Shown here piece after piece: positions 1 to 10,100 of a stretch of DNA of 64,000 nt. The position numbers and the translations under genes were made by a program. This DNA comes from Alphaproteobacteria bacterium (GTDB taxonomy: Bacteria > Pseudomonadota > Alphaproteobacteria > Caulobacterales > Parvularculaceae): positions 124,001 to 188,000 of the forward strand of contig JAUIMC010000003.1 in assembly GCA_030433215.1 (NCBI GenBank). Direction: 5' to 3'. Under the pieces are notes generated by a model that made no database searches, had not been told where the DNA came from, and saw nothing but the letters and a program-made list of their open reading frames with translations. The stretch's first letter is position 1; each line of letters opens with the position of its first letter.

Positions 1-1783
1 TCGCTTCGGCGCGCGCGCCGGAAATCCCTTTCGGACCCTTCGAGGGCGCGTCGGGATCGGGTTCCGGCGGCTCTTCATTCGTCTTGGGTGGCTTTGAAGC
101 GGCCCTTGTCCAGCGCGCCGGGACGGATGAAGGGCGCAGTTTTTCGAGCGTAATGTAAGGGAAAGTCAGCTCGAAAATGTCCTCTCCGACGCCAAGGATG
201 AGCGCCTTCACGCCCTTTCGTGTCGGCCCGAGCCGGGTAGAGAGTTCAGACGGCGAAACGACGAGGCGCCGCTCGCGGTCCTTGCGCCAGGTGACGCTCA
301 TTCCGTTCGGGGTCTGCGTGCGGCTCTTGACGGTTTTTTCCACTTCCTGAAAGCCGATCAGCTCCGAAATTTCCTTCGCGGCGTGGGATAAATTGAGGCG
401 CCCGACGATCTGCGTGCCGATCATGCTCATCCAGCCGTCGCCGCGATTGCGGCCGTAGGTTTCGCGCAATTGCGCGATGTCCTGGGCGCCGATCACGGTG
501 ATAATGCCCTTAGACCGGCCGAGATCGATGAGCGTCGAAAACTGGTCGAGCCGGGGCAATTGCGGGAATTCATCGAGGAAAAGCCAGATGCGGCGGTGCT
601 TCGATTCCTCAAGCGCGGGGCTCCCCACGGCCGAGGCGAGAAGCGAGATCAGCCCGCCCATCCACGCCGCCGAAAGCTTCGGATAGCGTCCGTCCTGCTG
701 CAGGATTACGGGGCGGAACGGCGCCGGATTTTCGAGCCAACGCGACACGGAAAAACGCTGGTTTTCGTTTTCCTCCCAGGCGTCGGCCAGCGTTGCGACC
801 ACGTTCATATGCGACTGGAAGGTCGAAAGGATGCCTTGCGTCGTCTTCGATTCTGGATGTTCGAGGCTGCGGGTTGCGTTCGGATGACTGCGCGTGGCGA
901 TCTCCAGAAGCTTGTCGGCGCTAAGCGTCGCGGTCTCCTGAAGGTCGCGCCAGGTCCAGTTTGCACCCTTCGTTTGCTGCAGATGGACGGCGCAGGCGAC
1001 GAAAATCTCGCGAGCGGCATCCGCCCACATGGGATCGGAACTTGCCGGAATGATGCGCGCGGCAAGCTCGCGCGCGTCCTGCTTCGTGCGGCAGTCGCTC
1101 GCCACATCCCATACGGCGGACCGCGCGTCCTGAGGCGCGATCAGGACCGGATCGCCGGGGAGCGATGCGGTCATGTCGCCCTTCACATCGAGCACGATGA
1201 CGCCGTCGCCGCGCTTAATGGCGCCAAGGATCAGGCCCAGCATGATCTGCGTTTTGCCGGCGCCGACGCTGCCCGTAACGAGAAAATGCCGGGATTCCCG
1301 GTCTCGACTCATGGGCAGGCCCCGCGCTAGATCGAGCCCTTCTCCGGAGAGTTCGCATTCTTTTCGAAGAGCCCTCTTGATGGCCCGTTTGGCGTTCGCG
1401 CCTGCATACCGCACCGGGCCCCAAACCACTTTCGCGGCCGGTTGCCTCAGGCGCGACGCGATGGCGAAGGCGAAGAGCGAAAGAAGGCTCAAGCCTGAGA
1501 ACGCCAGCAGCGCGTTGATGCGGAATTCGAGCGCGCCGAGCGCGCGGTATCGCGCGAAATGCACCTTGCAATCGTTCCAGTAATATTGCGCGGCCTTGTC
1601 GCCGAAAAGGCTTAGCGCCCTGTCATGCAGACACTGGCGCATGTGATCGGCAGGCACGGGATAAGGGCCGTTCTGCGTCGCCGCCATCACGGGGAATGCA
1701 TCGCCAAGAGCGAATTTATAAATGGCCACAGCGATTGCGAAGCAAAACACGGCGGCGAGAATCAACATGCGGGCTATGTTCAT
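1..1783 (-). CDS. traD: TraD/VirD4-type conjugal coupling protein (3' end outside window)
   Basis: Hexameric ATPase of the VirD4/TraD coupling family, which brings relaxase-bound plasmid or ICE DNA to a type IV secretion channel at the inner membrane. The reading frame is open from the ATG at 1783 to the window edge (594 codons, no stop). Two N-terminal hydrophobic segments (about residues 4-24 and 88-108) match the membrane anchor of the family. A Walker A motif GSVGAGKT lies at about 171-178 and a Walker B motif IWLFLDEF ends with D404-E405. The C-terminus is proline and charge rich, then runs off the edge. The ATG overlaps the stop of the preceding gene (ATGA), which indicates translational coupling. 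The family is certain; the exact subtype (TraD versus TraG) is inferred from the two-segment anchor and the small upstream partner. Confidence 0.9.
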   Translation of the reverse strand, partial: MNIARMLILAAVFCFAIAVAIYKFALGDAFPVMAATQNGPYPVPADHMRQCLHDRALSLFGDKAAQYYWNDCKVHFARYRALGALEFRINALLAFSGLSLLSLFAFAIASRLRQPAAKVVWGPVRYAGANAKRAIKRALRKECELSGEGLDLARGLPMSRDRESRHFLVTGSVGAGKTQIMLGLILGAIKRGDGVIVLDVKGDMTASLPGDPVLIAPQDARSAVWDVASDCRTKQDARELAARIIPASSDPMWADAAREIFVACAVHLQQTKGANWTWRDLQETATLSADKLLEIATRSHPNATRSLEHPESKTTQGILSTFQSHMNVVATLADAWEENENQRFSVSRWLENPAPFRPVILQQDGRYPKLSAAWMGGLISLLASAVGSPALEESKHRRIWLFLDEFPQLPRLDQFSTLIDLGRSKGIITVIGAQDIAQLRETYGRNRGDGWMSMIGTQIVGRLNLSHAAKEISELIGFQEVEKTVKSRTQTPNGMSVTWRKDRERRLVVSPSELSTRLGPTRKGVKALILGVGEDIFELTFPYITLEKLRPSSVPARWTRAASKPPKTNEEPPEPDPDAPSKGPKGISGARAEA

Positions 1784-2112
1784 CGGTCGGGCTCCTGGAT
1801 TCCTGAATCTTCAGTTTGTTTGTCGGTCAGCGCATCGAGCAGCGCTTCGAACATCGCGAGAAGCCGGTTCATCGATTGAAGGGCTTCCTCGGCCTTGCCC
1901 TCGTGAGCGGCGAGACGCCGGTCCATGGTCCGAAGTCGCTCGGCGATTCCCTCGAAATCGGCGCCGGACAAGCCTTTCAGGATCAGATCCCGCGCGACGC
2001 CTGCGGGCGTGCCGTTGACTGTGTAAGCGCGCGCTTTCAGCGCCTCGTGGGCGTTTGCGGGCAGTCGCAAGCTGAGCGGCCGCGCGGGGTCAGGCACGGG
2101 ACTTTTCCGCAT
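1780..2112 (-). CDS. Small ribbon-helix-helix-like accessory protein of the traD operon
   Basis: Protein of 110 residues. The N-terminal third (PLSLRLPANAHEALKARA and following) has the strand-helix-helix pattern of plasmid mobilisation and CopG-type DNA-binding proteins. Residues 55-100 form a charged amphipathic helix likely to be a coiled coil. Its stop overlaps the traD start, and its own start lies inside the 3' end of the upstream HTH gene, so the three genes form one tightly coupled operon. In conjugative elements such small proteins often bind the transfer origin or help the coupling protein; that role is inferred from position only. No confident family assignment. Confidence 0.7.
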   Translation of the reverse strand: MRKSPVPDPARPLSLRLPANAHEALKARAYTVNGTPAGVARDLILKGLSGADFEGIAERLRTMDRRLAAHEGKAEEALQSMNRLLAMFEALLDALTDKQTEDSGIQEPDR

Positions 2113-2359
2113 CGGCGGTCGATGCGCAGACCTTCGAGCGCATCCAGCTCAGGAGTTCGCGCCGCGGATAGCGCACGGTTTTGCTTCCGAGCTTGACAAA
2201 ACTCGGGCCGCCGCCGCGCGAGCGCCAGGTTTCCAGCGTTTGCACGGGAACGCCTGTCAGCTTGCTCGCGGCTTTCGTATCGATCGCTTCTTCGAGCCAG
2301 CCGGGATTGTCCGACAGGATGGTTTCGAGCGACGGAAGGGATGGAGGAAGTTTCAGCAT
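2090..2359 (-). CDS. AlpA/excisionase-like helix-turn-helix protein
   Basis: Protein of 89 residues. Residues 28-75 resemble the MerR-like winged helix of AlpA/Xis proteins: a helix-turn-helix (KAASKLTGVPVQTLETWRSR), a glycine-rich turn and the wing strand FVKLGSKTVRYPRREL. Such proteins act as excisionases or as regulators of mobile-element genes. The start ATG follows a GGAG sequence at a spacing of about 7. It overlaps the next gene by 23 bp and is first in the traD operon. It could control transfer-gene expression or excision; the sequence does not decide which. The 145 bp upstream (2360-2504) hold no gene that I can see. Confidence 0.75.
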   Translation of the reverse strand: MLKLPPSLPSLETILSDNPGWLEEAIDTKAASKLTGVPVQTLETWRSRGGGPSFVKLGSKTVRYPRRELLSWMRSKVCASTADAEKSRA

Positions 2360-2504
2360 GGGACGCTCCGTTCACGAAGGAAGAACGTCCAAAGCCAATC
2401 ACTGGAATGATCGGCGAAAAAGCAGTTTCATTTCCTCAAAACACCGCAGAGTTGCGCCGGTTTGGCGCCATTCGCGCCAATGTTCGCAAAAACGAACTAC
2501 AAGG

Positions 2505-3287
2505 CTAGTTGTTGAGGATTTCCTTCATGCGGCGAAGAATGGTGTTCTCTGAGGGCACATCGAGTTCGTCGCAGTGCTTCAACGCTTCCTGGCGCGCCTC
2601 ATGGGCGAGAACCTTATACGGTTTCTCGGGATCGGCGTCGCGTAATATGACAATGTGCTCGCGCACGATCCGCCAGCCGGGCAGCTCGGGACGGCCCTGT
2701 TCTTTCTTCCGTATGATGGTCTCGGGTATTTCAGTCGCGGCGCCTTCAATCGTTAGACGGATATCGCCTAGCTCCCTGAGAATTGGCGGCGCCGGATAGC
2801 CGTTTATCGCCAGCCATTTGGCGATGCGCGTCCGCGAAATCCTTATATCCCCTATCATTCTCCGGCCGGTCTCGGGGAAATCCGACAATGGGGTTGCCGT
2901 GAGGTGGTTGAATACCTCGCTCCTTTGAGCAGGATCATATATCCATTGATGGAGAAGGCCCTGTTCGCCCGGAAGACCGCCCTCGCAATAAATGACGCTG
3001 GCGATGGAGTCCCGGTTCATCTCGTAATAGCGAGTTACGCGCGTTTTCAGTGCGCGCTCAATCTCGGTCATTTCGCATTTCGGAATGACGACCGCAATCC
3101 GTAAGTATTCGCGACCTGGCTTGGTTCGCTCACGAACCGGCGCATCGAACTCACCGCAAAATACTGCCTGCTTGAGCCGTTCCAACATCTGATCGGCGGT
3201 GAGAAACGCATCCTCGCTTGCGATAAGCTCTGCGGCGCGCTTCAGTGCAAGATATTGCGGGCCGTCTGCTGCTGCGGATTCTGACAT
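2505..3287 (-). CDS. Unrecognised protein of the mobile element, 260 residues
   Basis: I do not recognise the family. The start is placed at the ATG at 3287 because a strong ribosome binding site (AAGGAGTGAG, 3291-3300) lies 3 bases upstream; a longer frame to 3317 has no such site. The protein is soluble, with no signal peptide or membrane segment, mixed alpha/beta in look and rich in charged residues. A central part (about 135-165) looks like a short helix-turn-helix, with DIRISRTRIAKWLAINGY suggesting a DNA-binding helix pair. It lies between the transfer operon and a repeat-bearing non-coding region, so a role in replication or transfer control is possible but unproven. Confidence 0.7.
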   Translation of the reverse strand: MSESAAADGPQYLALKRAAELIASEDAFLTADQMLERLKQAVFCGEFDAPVRERTKPGREYLRIAVVIPKCEMTEIERALKTRVTRYYEMNRDSIASVIYCEGGLPGEQGLLHQWIYDPAQRSEVFNHLTATPLSDFPETGRRMIGDIRISRTRIAKWLAINGYPAPPILRELGDIRLTIEGAATEIPETIIRKKEQGRPELPGWRIVREHIVILRDADPEKPYKVLAHEARQEALKHCDELDVPSENTILRRMKEILNN

Positions 3288-3379
3288 GATCTCACTCCTT
3301 ACTCTTGGCACGAACAATACAGATTGGCAGCTGGACGAGCCGTGTCAATGTGCAGTGATCGTGCAATGAGCGCCTGAGA

Positions 3380-3424
3380 TTGTCTGGCGTTGTCTGGCGT
3401 TGTATGGCGTTGTCTAACGTTGGA
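3380..3424 (+). repeat. Four tandem 10-bp direct repeats (iteron-like)
   Basis: Unit TTGTCTGGCG occurs twice, then TTGTATGGCG and TTGTCTAACG, followed by a partial unit (TTG). The copies are head to tail at a 10-bp period, close to one helical turn, as in binding arrays for replication initiators or regulators. They sit 93 bp upstream of the 260-residue gene start, in DNA with no credible reading frame. Confidence 0.75.
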
Positions 3425-3838
3425 TATTCTTCGAAATTTTTAGAAGGATTTTTCGCTATAGTTCAGGCGATGGTATTCCGAGCCGTGTTGCGCGCCCGGC
3501 TTCAGCCGGACCGGGCTCTCGTAAACCGAGCCCGCTTACGCGGTCTCGGCCATCCGGCTTCGATCCCTCGCGGGGTAACGGCCCGTTACCACCGGCCTTC
3601 GGCCAGAGGCCGGGCCTATTTTGTCCTTGCCACTGCGTTCCGCAGGGGCGGGCTTTATTGTTTTAGTTGCTTAGGGGCCAGCCCCTCGGCGCGCTTCAAG
3701 AGAAACAGGCGGTCTCCCGAGGCTCGCCAGCGATAGGGGCCGGCTGCGCCCGCCGCCGGTTTCTCTCTTCCGCTTGCACACCCCGTTCTCGGCGAAGGCC
3801 AGGGTTGCATTTGCAACCCCTTTCTACGGGAGAACTTC
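3425..3838. other. Non-coding region with hairpins upstream of ardA
   Basis: About 410 bp without a believable gene. It contains a 17-bp perfect palindrome GGTAACGGCCCGTTACC at 3574-3590, followed at once by a GC hairpin with arms CCGGCCT (3592-3598) and AGGCCGG (3607-3613). The rest is GC-rich, with short inverted repeats and frames of arginine/proline-rich shadow composition. Together with the iteron-like repeats it could be an origin of transfer or replication, or a long regulated leader for ardA. Confidence 0.5.
3802..3819. promoter_or_regulatory. 18-bp near-perfect palindrome before ardA
   Basis: GGGTTGCATTTGCAACCC has 8-bp arms (GGGTTGCA/TGCAACCC) around a TT centre and lies 19 bp before the ardA start codon. 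It could be an operator for a dimeric regulator or a hairpin in the leader that limits ribosome access. Antirestriction genes are commonly controlled so that they fire on entry into a new cell; the control here is inferred. Confidence 0.5.
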
Positions 3839-4357
3839 ATGAGCAAGCCGGAAATCGAAATCAGAATCTATGTCGCCTGCCTTGCGGCGTACAACAATGG
3901 AATCCTTCACGGGCGCTGGATCGACGCGCTTCAGGACGCGGACGCCATCCTTAAAGAGATTGGAGGGATGCTTAAAGCGTCGCCTATTGCGGGCGCCGAA
4001 GAGTTTGCAATCCATGACTATGAGGGATTCGAAGGCGCGCGGATTGAAGAATATCAGAGCATCGACAGCGTGGCCGAGATTGCAGAGTTTATCGGCGAAC
4101 ACGGGAAGCTTGGCGGGAAGCTGCTGGAATATTTCGGCGACCTTGAAGACGCGCGAACTGCGATGATGGAAGATTACAGGGGCGAGTATTCATCGCGCGC
4201 CGACTTCGCGCAGGAGCTGACCGAGGAGACGACGGAAATCCCTCAAGCCTTGCAATACTATATCGACTATGAGCGCATGGGGCGCGATCTTGAAATTAAC
4301 GACGTGCTCGCCGTGGAAGCGGGATTCGAAGAGTTTCACATATTCTGGCGGCGATAA
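3839..4357 (+). CDS. ardA: Antirestriction protein ArdA
   Basis: ArdA proteins are acidic elongated dimers that mimic bent B-form DNA and block type I restriction enzymes during entry of a mobile element. This 172-residue protein has the usual family length and hallmarks: RIYVACLAAYNNG at the N-terminus, HGRWIDA, the AIHDYEGFEGARIEEYQSI segment, a central acidic helix region, and an IDYERMGRDLEI-like C-terminus ending in FWRR. It is rich in Asp and Glu. It is transcribed towards the restriction gene, whose 3' end is 51 bp away. Its presence supports a conjugative origin for the segment. Confidence 0.93.
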   Translation: MSKPEIEIRIYVACLAAYNNGILHGRWIDALQDADAILKEIGGMLKASPIAGAEEFAIHDYEGFEGARIEEYQSIDSVAEIAEFIGEHGKLGGKLLEYFGDLEDARTAMMEDYRGEYSSRADFAQELTEETTEIPQALQYYIDYERMGRDLEINDVLAVEAGFEEFHIFWRR

Positions 4358-4408
4358 CGTCTAATCTTGCCCCCTCGGTATACAATTGCACCTCGGGCGA
4401 GAGACGCC

Positions 4409-7183
4409 CTACCCCTGCCGGGCTAGTATGTCCCGTATCTCCCCGGGATTGAAAGCGACGTCCCAGCACCATACTCCAAACCCGCCACAACCGTTGATGG
4501 CCTTCACCCATTGATCGAGAGCGTCGCGTTTCGCCTTGTTTTGGGGACTGTCTTTTCCCTTGATCTCGAGTGCGAGGATTTTCCCGCTTTCGAATTTCAC
4601 CAGAAAGTCGGGAAGGTAACGTCGCCGCGATCCGCCCCACATGTACTGAATCTGGAATCCCAGATGATCGTTCTTAGCATAGGAGGCAACTTTGCCGCTC
4701 TGTTCAAAAACGTTGGCGGCATGCCCTTCCCACGCGGAGTCGCCCACAAGATGACTGATATGAGATTTGACCGCTGGAAAGCATGGTTTCGCGGTATACC
4801 ACGTCCGCATGTGGCCAGTCGCACCGATCGGCCAGTCTTCATCGAAAATTGGCGTCAATTGCTGGGTATTCTGTTCGTTCACATACCGCATCAAATGCTG
4901 CACCACGAGATCGATGTTCAGCGCAATCAGAATGCGCCTGCGCAACGGGTCGGAATGGAATAGCGAGGGAATATCCAGCCGATCCGAATTTAGAAAGGTC
5001 TCGACGATTCGTACTAGTTGCGACGCCAGATAATCTTCCGTGCCCCTGAAATTGTGCCTCAGTTCCGCAAAGCCCTTGCGCGTCGCCTGAAAGACAAGAC
5101 GCTGAAGTCGGAATCCATCTGGGAGTTTTTCAAGATCAATCGCCGAAACCTTGCTCATGTCAGTGGCGCCGCCAAGCGCCGGCGCCAGTTCCGCTGTGAT
5201 AGGCGTAGACGCAGGATCGAGCGTGAGCGGCTCTACCTTGTCCCAGTCAACAGTCAGCTTTGGCGTGACGATTGTTTCGATGCGGAGAACATTCGGCCAT
5301 TTAATCTCGAGGCTTGCACGTTCGGGCACCACTTCGATCTGCGTTGTCGGCTTTGGAGGAGGTGGCGGGTCACCGCTGTCCCCTGCTTCGGAGATCGAAA
5401 GCGGTACGCCAAAGACATTGACATATTCGGGAAGGAAAAGTCCGTTGTCGTCGGTATCGTATGATACGCGCCGAAGGCCGCGACCCACGACCTGTTCACA
5501 AAGCAACTGTGACGTAAAGGCGCGAAGCCCCATGATGTGCGTGACATTCTTGGCGTCCCAGCCTTCGGACAACATCGCCACCGAGATGACGTTCTGCAAA
5601 TCTTGGCCTGCCGCTCCGCGTTTGCCTACATTGTCCACGATCTCGCGGAGCAGCTCTTCCTTCTTCAATGCTAGAAGTACTTCCTTGCGCGTTTCGGGAA
5701 TGTCAGCTGCGCGGATAATATCCTGAAGTCTCTCTTCGTAGTCCTTGTCGGAGGTGGCGGCTTCGCCGATTTCCGCCTTGTCGAGCACTTTGGAGTCAAC
5801 TCGCAATGTGCGGTCCGGCGATTGCAGTTCAGGCCAGTGCGAATCGCCCTGATTGAAATAGTGCTCGACCCGCGCCGCCGTCTCTGTCCTATTACAGACC
5901 GTCAGCATGACCGGAGGTGAGTGATGTCCTGCCGCCTCCCAGTCGCGCTTCGCTTCGCGCCAGTCCGCGCCAAGCAGCGTGTAGGCGTCCTGCACGAGCT
6001 TCGGCAGCGGCTCATGCTGTTCGGCGCCGGACCGGTTCAAGTCCTCCGAAACCGACGGATCGCGGTAAATATGATAGAGCTTTGACTTGAGCGTTTTCGC
6101 GTCAGGCAACGCATCATCGCGCACGACAATGCGTGGCGTCTTGACGAGACCGGACTCGATGGCGTCGTTCAAACCGAAATCCGAGATGATCCAGTCGAAC
6201 AGCGCAGTGTCGGTGCTCTTCTTGCCCGTCGGGGCGAAAGGCGTCGCGGAGAGGTCAAAGCAGCGCTGTATGCGCCGGCACTTGTGTATGCGGTCAAGGC
6301 CCTCGATCCAGCGCGTCGCCTCATCAAGGTCGATGCCCTGTTCCGCCGCCTGCTTCTTGCTAATCTTGAGTTCCGGCGGCTTGCGATAGGCATGGTGCGC
6401 CTCATCATTGATGACAATAATGTCCTTATGCGCAGCAAGTTTGCCAAGAACCCGCCGCGTAAAGGCTTCATCGGACTCCTTTCCTTTCTTGACGACGGAG
6501 CGCGCAACCTCCTTCGGCGGCATCAGCGTGTGCCAGTTCTCGATCAGCACGTCGGCCTGATTGAGCTTTGATCGCAGCGCCTCCGAAGGGCACATGTTGA
6601 ATTCGTCGTAATAGCTACCTTCTGTCGGCAGCAACACCTGAAGCCGACCTTTCACCGTCAGCCCGGGCGCGACGATGAAGACCGCCTTGCTGAAATCCTT
6701 GTTGCGTTTCGGGTAGGTCAGTGCATTCAGCACCTGCCAGGTGATGATCATCGCCATCACCGCGGTTTTGCCAGCCCCGGTCGCCATCTTGTTGCAGAGC
6801 CGCTGCCACGCGCCGCCATCCCCTGGTATGTAAATGCCCTGTTTGTAAGCTTCTGCGCCCTCAACCCACCAGATCAGCGTCTCGATAGCTTCAAGTTGAC
6901 AGAAATAAAACGGGTATTGACGAGCCTCATGATCATGCCAGTGCCCAAGAAGTTTGCGCGTAACAATTGTAACACCAGGATAACCATCGGCGCGCCATTG
7001 ATCGACGCGCTCGCGGATCGTGTTGACGAGACCAAGATTTTCCGTGCGTTTAGTATTATTTTGCGCGTCGAATATGTCATAGCTTGCCGGACGGCGCACC
7101 TGAGTGACTTCAAGCTTGCCACCCCGGGCTTCGGTCCAGTGCTGTTCCGGTCGCACATATGGGGAATTGATGATCAGGGACAC
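4409..7183 (-). CDS. res: Type III-like restriction enzyme subunit Res (helicase-nuclease)
   Basis: Large SF2 helicase-nuclease of 924 residues, expected to translocate on DNA and cleave it together with the methylase encoded just upstream. The order is: N-terminal region with YFCQLEAIETLIWW (Q-like motif), Walker A MATGAGKT at about 133-140, motif II DEAH at about 257-260, motif VI QVVGRGLRR at about 561-569, and a C-terminal PD-(D/E)xK nuclease core YLPDFLVKFESGK followed by LALEIKGK at about 855-880. The start is GTG (7183), only 6 bp after the methylase stop, so the two are one transcript. The helicase and nuclease motifs are intact. It may belong to a branch apart from classic EcoP1/EcoP15 Res, since the paired methylase is unusually long. 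Confidence 0.88.
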   Translation of the reverse strand: MSLIINSPYVRPEQHWTEARGGKLEVTQVRRPASYDIFDAQNNTKRTENLGLVNTIRERVDQWRADGYPGVTIVTRKLLGHWHDHEARQYPFYFCQLEAIETLIWWVEGAEAYKQGIYIPGDGGAWQRLCNKMATGAGKTAVMAMIITWQVLNALTYPKRNKDFSKAVFIVAPGLTVKGRLQVLLPTEGSYYDEFNMCPSEALRSKLNQADVLIENWHTLMPPKEVARSVVKKGKESDEAFTRRVLGKLAAHKDIIVINDEAHHAYRKPPELKISKKQAAEQGIDLDEATRWIEGLDRIHKCRRIQRCFDLSATPFAPTGKKSTDTALFDWIISDFGLNDAIESGLVKTPRIVVRDDALPDAKTLKSKLYHIYRDPSVSEDLNRSGAEQHEPLPKLVQDAYTLLGADWREAKRDWEAAGHHSPPVMLTVCNRTETAARVEHYFNQGDSHWPELQSPDRTLRVDSKVLDKAEIGEAATSDKDYEERLQDIIRAADIPETRKEVLLALKKEELLREIVDNVGKRGAAGQDLQNVISVAMLSEGWDAKNVTHIMGLRAFTSQLLCEQVVGRGLRRVSYDTDDNGLFLPEYVNVFGVPLSISEAGDSGDPPPPPKPTTQIEVVPERASLEIKWPNVLRIETIVTPKLTVDWDKVEPLTLDPASTPITAELAPALGGATDMSKVSAIDLEKLPDGFRLQRLVFQATRKGFAELRHNFRGTEDYLASQLVRIVETFLNSDRLDIPSLFHSDPLRRRILIALNIDLVVQHLMRYVNEQNTQQLTPIFDEDWPIGATGHMRTWYTAKPCFPAVKSHISHLVGDSAWEGHAANVFEQSGKVASYAKNDHLGFQIQYMWGGSRRRYLPDFLVKFESGKILALEIKGKDSPQNKAKRDALDQWVKAINGCGGFGVWCWDVAFNPGEIRDILARQG

Positions 7184-7189
7184 GAGGAC

Positions 7190-10100
7190 TCAGTCTTCCA
7201 GGGAAACGATCTTGAGGGACTCGATCCCGCGATCATCGACGATTTTCACCGCCACGCGTTTGTTGTCACCCGCCTCGAATGGCAGAGAAATGGTCCCATG
7301 AAACTGGTCAAGCAGGTCCTCGTCGAGTTCCGCGCGGATCGTCTTCTTCAGGCGGTTCCATCCGCCCTTGGCGTCCGCCATTGGAAAGAACACCTGATGC
7401 GGCATCAGCGAGCGCTGATCGTAATCGGTATCGAGCGACCACATGGCGATCTGTTTCGTGCCGCCGCTCTCGATCTCACCGGTCTTCGGATTGAAATAAT
7501 CAAATCCATGAACCTCGACTTCCCAGTGGTCGTCTTTGCGCTTGCGCACCTCGACGTCCGGCTGTCCCATTAGCCAGAAGCTTTCGTTCGACGCCCGCTT
7601 CTTCTTGAGGTCCTCTGTTAGGAGATCGGTGTTCATCTGAACTTTGAGAAAGGTGACGCCCGGCACGTTCAACTCATCAATGTCTTTCGCCGCCTCCGGA
7701 TCGAAGGTGAAGGCGCAGAATAGAATGAATTTCGGCTTCGGCATCAGCGTATAGGCTTCATTCAGCGCCTCCTCGACCTGCCGCTGTTCCAGCGCAGCGT
7801 GCTCTGGGCCGAAACTGACGACGACGCGCTCGCCAGTGTCGGCCAGCGCGCCCGACGCGTGGAGATAGCGCGTCCCCGGCAGCGTCTCGAATTCAGCGAA
7901 TTTCAGCATGGCGCCATCCTTTCCGCGCACGCCTGTCTTCAGGAGTTCATCGCGCCAAAGCGACTGGCGCGAGGTCTCGCCTGAGCGCGCGACGCTGTCG
8001 TCCGCTTCCGCCGGCGTGAAGTTTTCATCAAGCGACAACACGGTCGGCGCCGGCACCGCCTCCACCGAGAAAGGCCCGGTGATCCGTAGACGGTTCTTAT
8101 CAATGGTCGGCTTGTCGTAGAGCGTTTCTTGTTCGGAGTGATCGGCGATGGAGGAGTCCATCTCCTTCTGCATCGCCTGTCGGGCCCCGTGGAAATCATC
8201 GAATGCTTTCCGCGCCAAATCGGGCCAGTCATCAGGCCAGTCGAACGGAACCTCCCACTCGTGCAGGGACTCGCCCTGGGCGAAATTGACAGCCTTGCCC
8301 TTGCGCACGCCTTGCAAGGGCGTCAGCGGGCCGGGCGGATTGGCGATCAACGCCTTGTTCAGCGCGCCGAGCGCCGCTTCGATCTTCGGATGATGCATTT
8401 CATAGATGGTGTCGATGTCCGGGTTATTCGCGATGCTGCTCAACATAATATGAGGCACGGTTTCGTAATCGAAGCCGCCCTTCAACCCCTCATGTGGGTA
8501 ACGCAGGGCATAGTAGTCGAAACCGGCGGTCATCAGCCGCTGCTTCGCCAGCGTGATGGCGACGCGAGATGTGTCGCAAGTGATCCAGCGACGTCCCCAT
8601 TTTTCTGCGACGAAGGCGGTGGTGCCGGATCCGCAGGTGGGATCAAGCACGAGGTCGCCAGGATCGGTGGTCATGAGCATACAGCGCTCGACAAACTTTG
8701 CTGCCGTTTCGACAACATAGCTCTTCCCCTGGGCGGCTGGCTTATCAGTCCAGCAATTGTCATATTGCGACAGAGGGAAGTCGCGTTGATATTGTTTGTA
8801 ATAAGGGTCTTTGCCGAGCTGAAATAGTCTGTCGGCTTTAATTACGCGAGCCATTCCCTCAAAATTGCTTGACCAACTCTTGTTGCCGGACGGCGGAAAT
8901 TTCATGCCTAAAAAAGGTAGATCGAACGTGCACGAGGGGGTGAAACCGGACGAAGTTGCATTCCGGCGACGATAGACTCGGGCGAGGAATTCCTTGCTCT
9001 TTCGATTTATGGGGGTTTCCACATCTTTGATCGGATCTATGAAACGATATTCCTTGTCGTCGCTGACGTCTCGATCCCGGTAAATTTGCCTGAATTTCAA
9101 ATCGGGCAAAGATTTGCCGTACCAAAGGATATGATCATAGACTTTCGCAAGTCCCTTCTGGCCAAGTGGGTCCGTGGCTTTAAAAGCAATTTGAGCCGCG
9201 AAATTGGTCGGCCCAAACACATCATCAAGAATGTTCCGAACAGTGTGGAAGTTTTCATCGCCAATCTGGACGAACACCGACCCGCTCTCGCTCAGCAGTT
9301 CCCGCGCAAGCATTAGCCGGTCGCGCAGATAAGTGAGGTAGGAGTGGATACCCAATTCCCACGTGTCCCGGAACGCCTTGATCATTTCGGGTTCCTGGGT
9401 GAGGTCGTCGTCCGAGCGATCCTTAACGTCCCGCTTGTTCGTGAAGGGCTGAAAGTTTGATCCATATTTGATCCCGTAAGGCGGATCGATATAAATCATC
9501 TGAACCTTGCCGCCCATGCTCTCCTTGGTGACTAAAGAGTTCATGACGAGAAGCGAATCGCCCGTCACCAACCGGTTCGACCAGCCCTTTTCATGTTTGT
9601 AGAAATCGAGCGCCTGCCGCAGAGGGAGGTTTTCAAACGGCGCAGCGAACAAATCCGCCTGTTGCCATTGCGCCTTCGCGTCTTTTCCCTTTAGTCGCTT
9701 CGCCGCGTTTGACAGGATGGTCGACGGGTCCACGCGTTCATGAACGTGGAGCGAGACAGTATCGATCTCGAAGCTGGTCTTTTCCGCCTTGCCGGTCCAG
9801 TTGAGATAGGGCGCCTGCAGCCGCTTCAGCTCCGCCAGCGCATCACGCATTCGGTCCGCGTCGCCGCTTTCCAGCGCATCATCTATCAGCTTTTCAATAC
9901 CGGCCCGCGCACTATCGAAGTTGAGCGCCGGGTCCAGATGCGGATCATAGGCCCATGTTGTCTTCGCGCTATCTGGGTCCGTATCCGCATGAACCATCCC
10001 AACTTCTGGGTTGTTCACCCGCATGTCGCCATGGCGATAAGCTGACACCTGAACAGGCTCGCCGGATTTCTTTGTTGCCTTCTTCTTTTTCGTTGATTTT

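Noticed and set aside
470-1330. Plus-strand open frame of 286 codons
   Set aside because: Antisense to the coupling protein gene, whose motifs prove the minus strand; the product is Arg-rich and without domain features.
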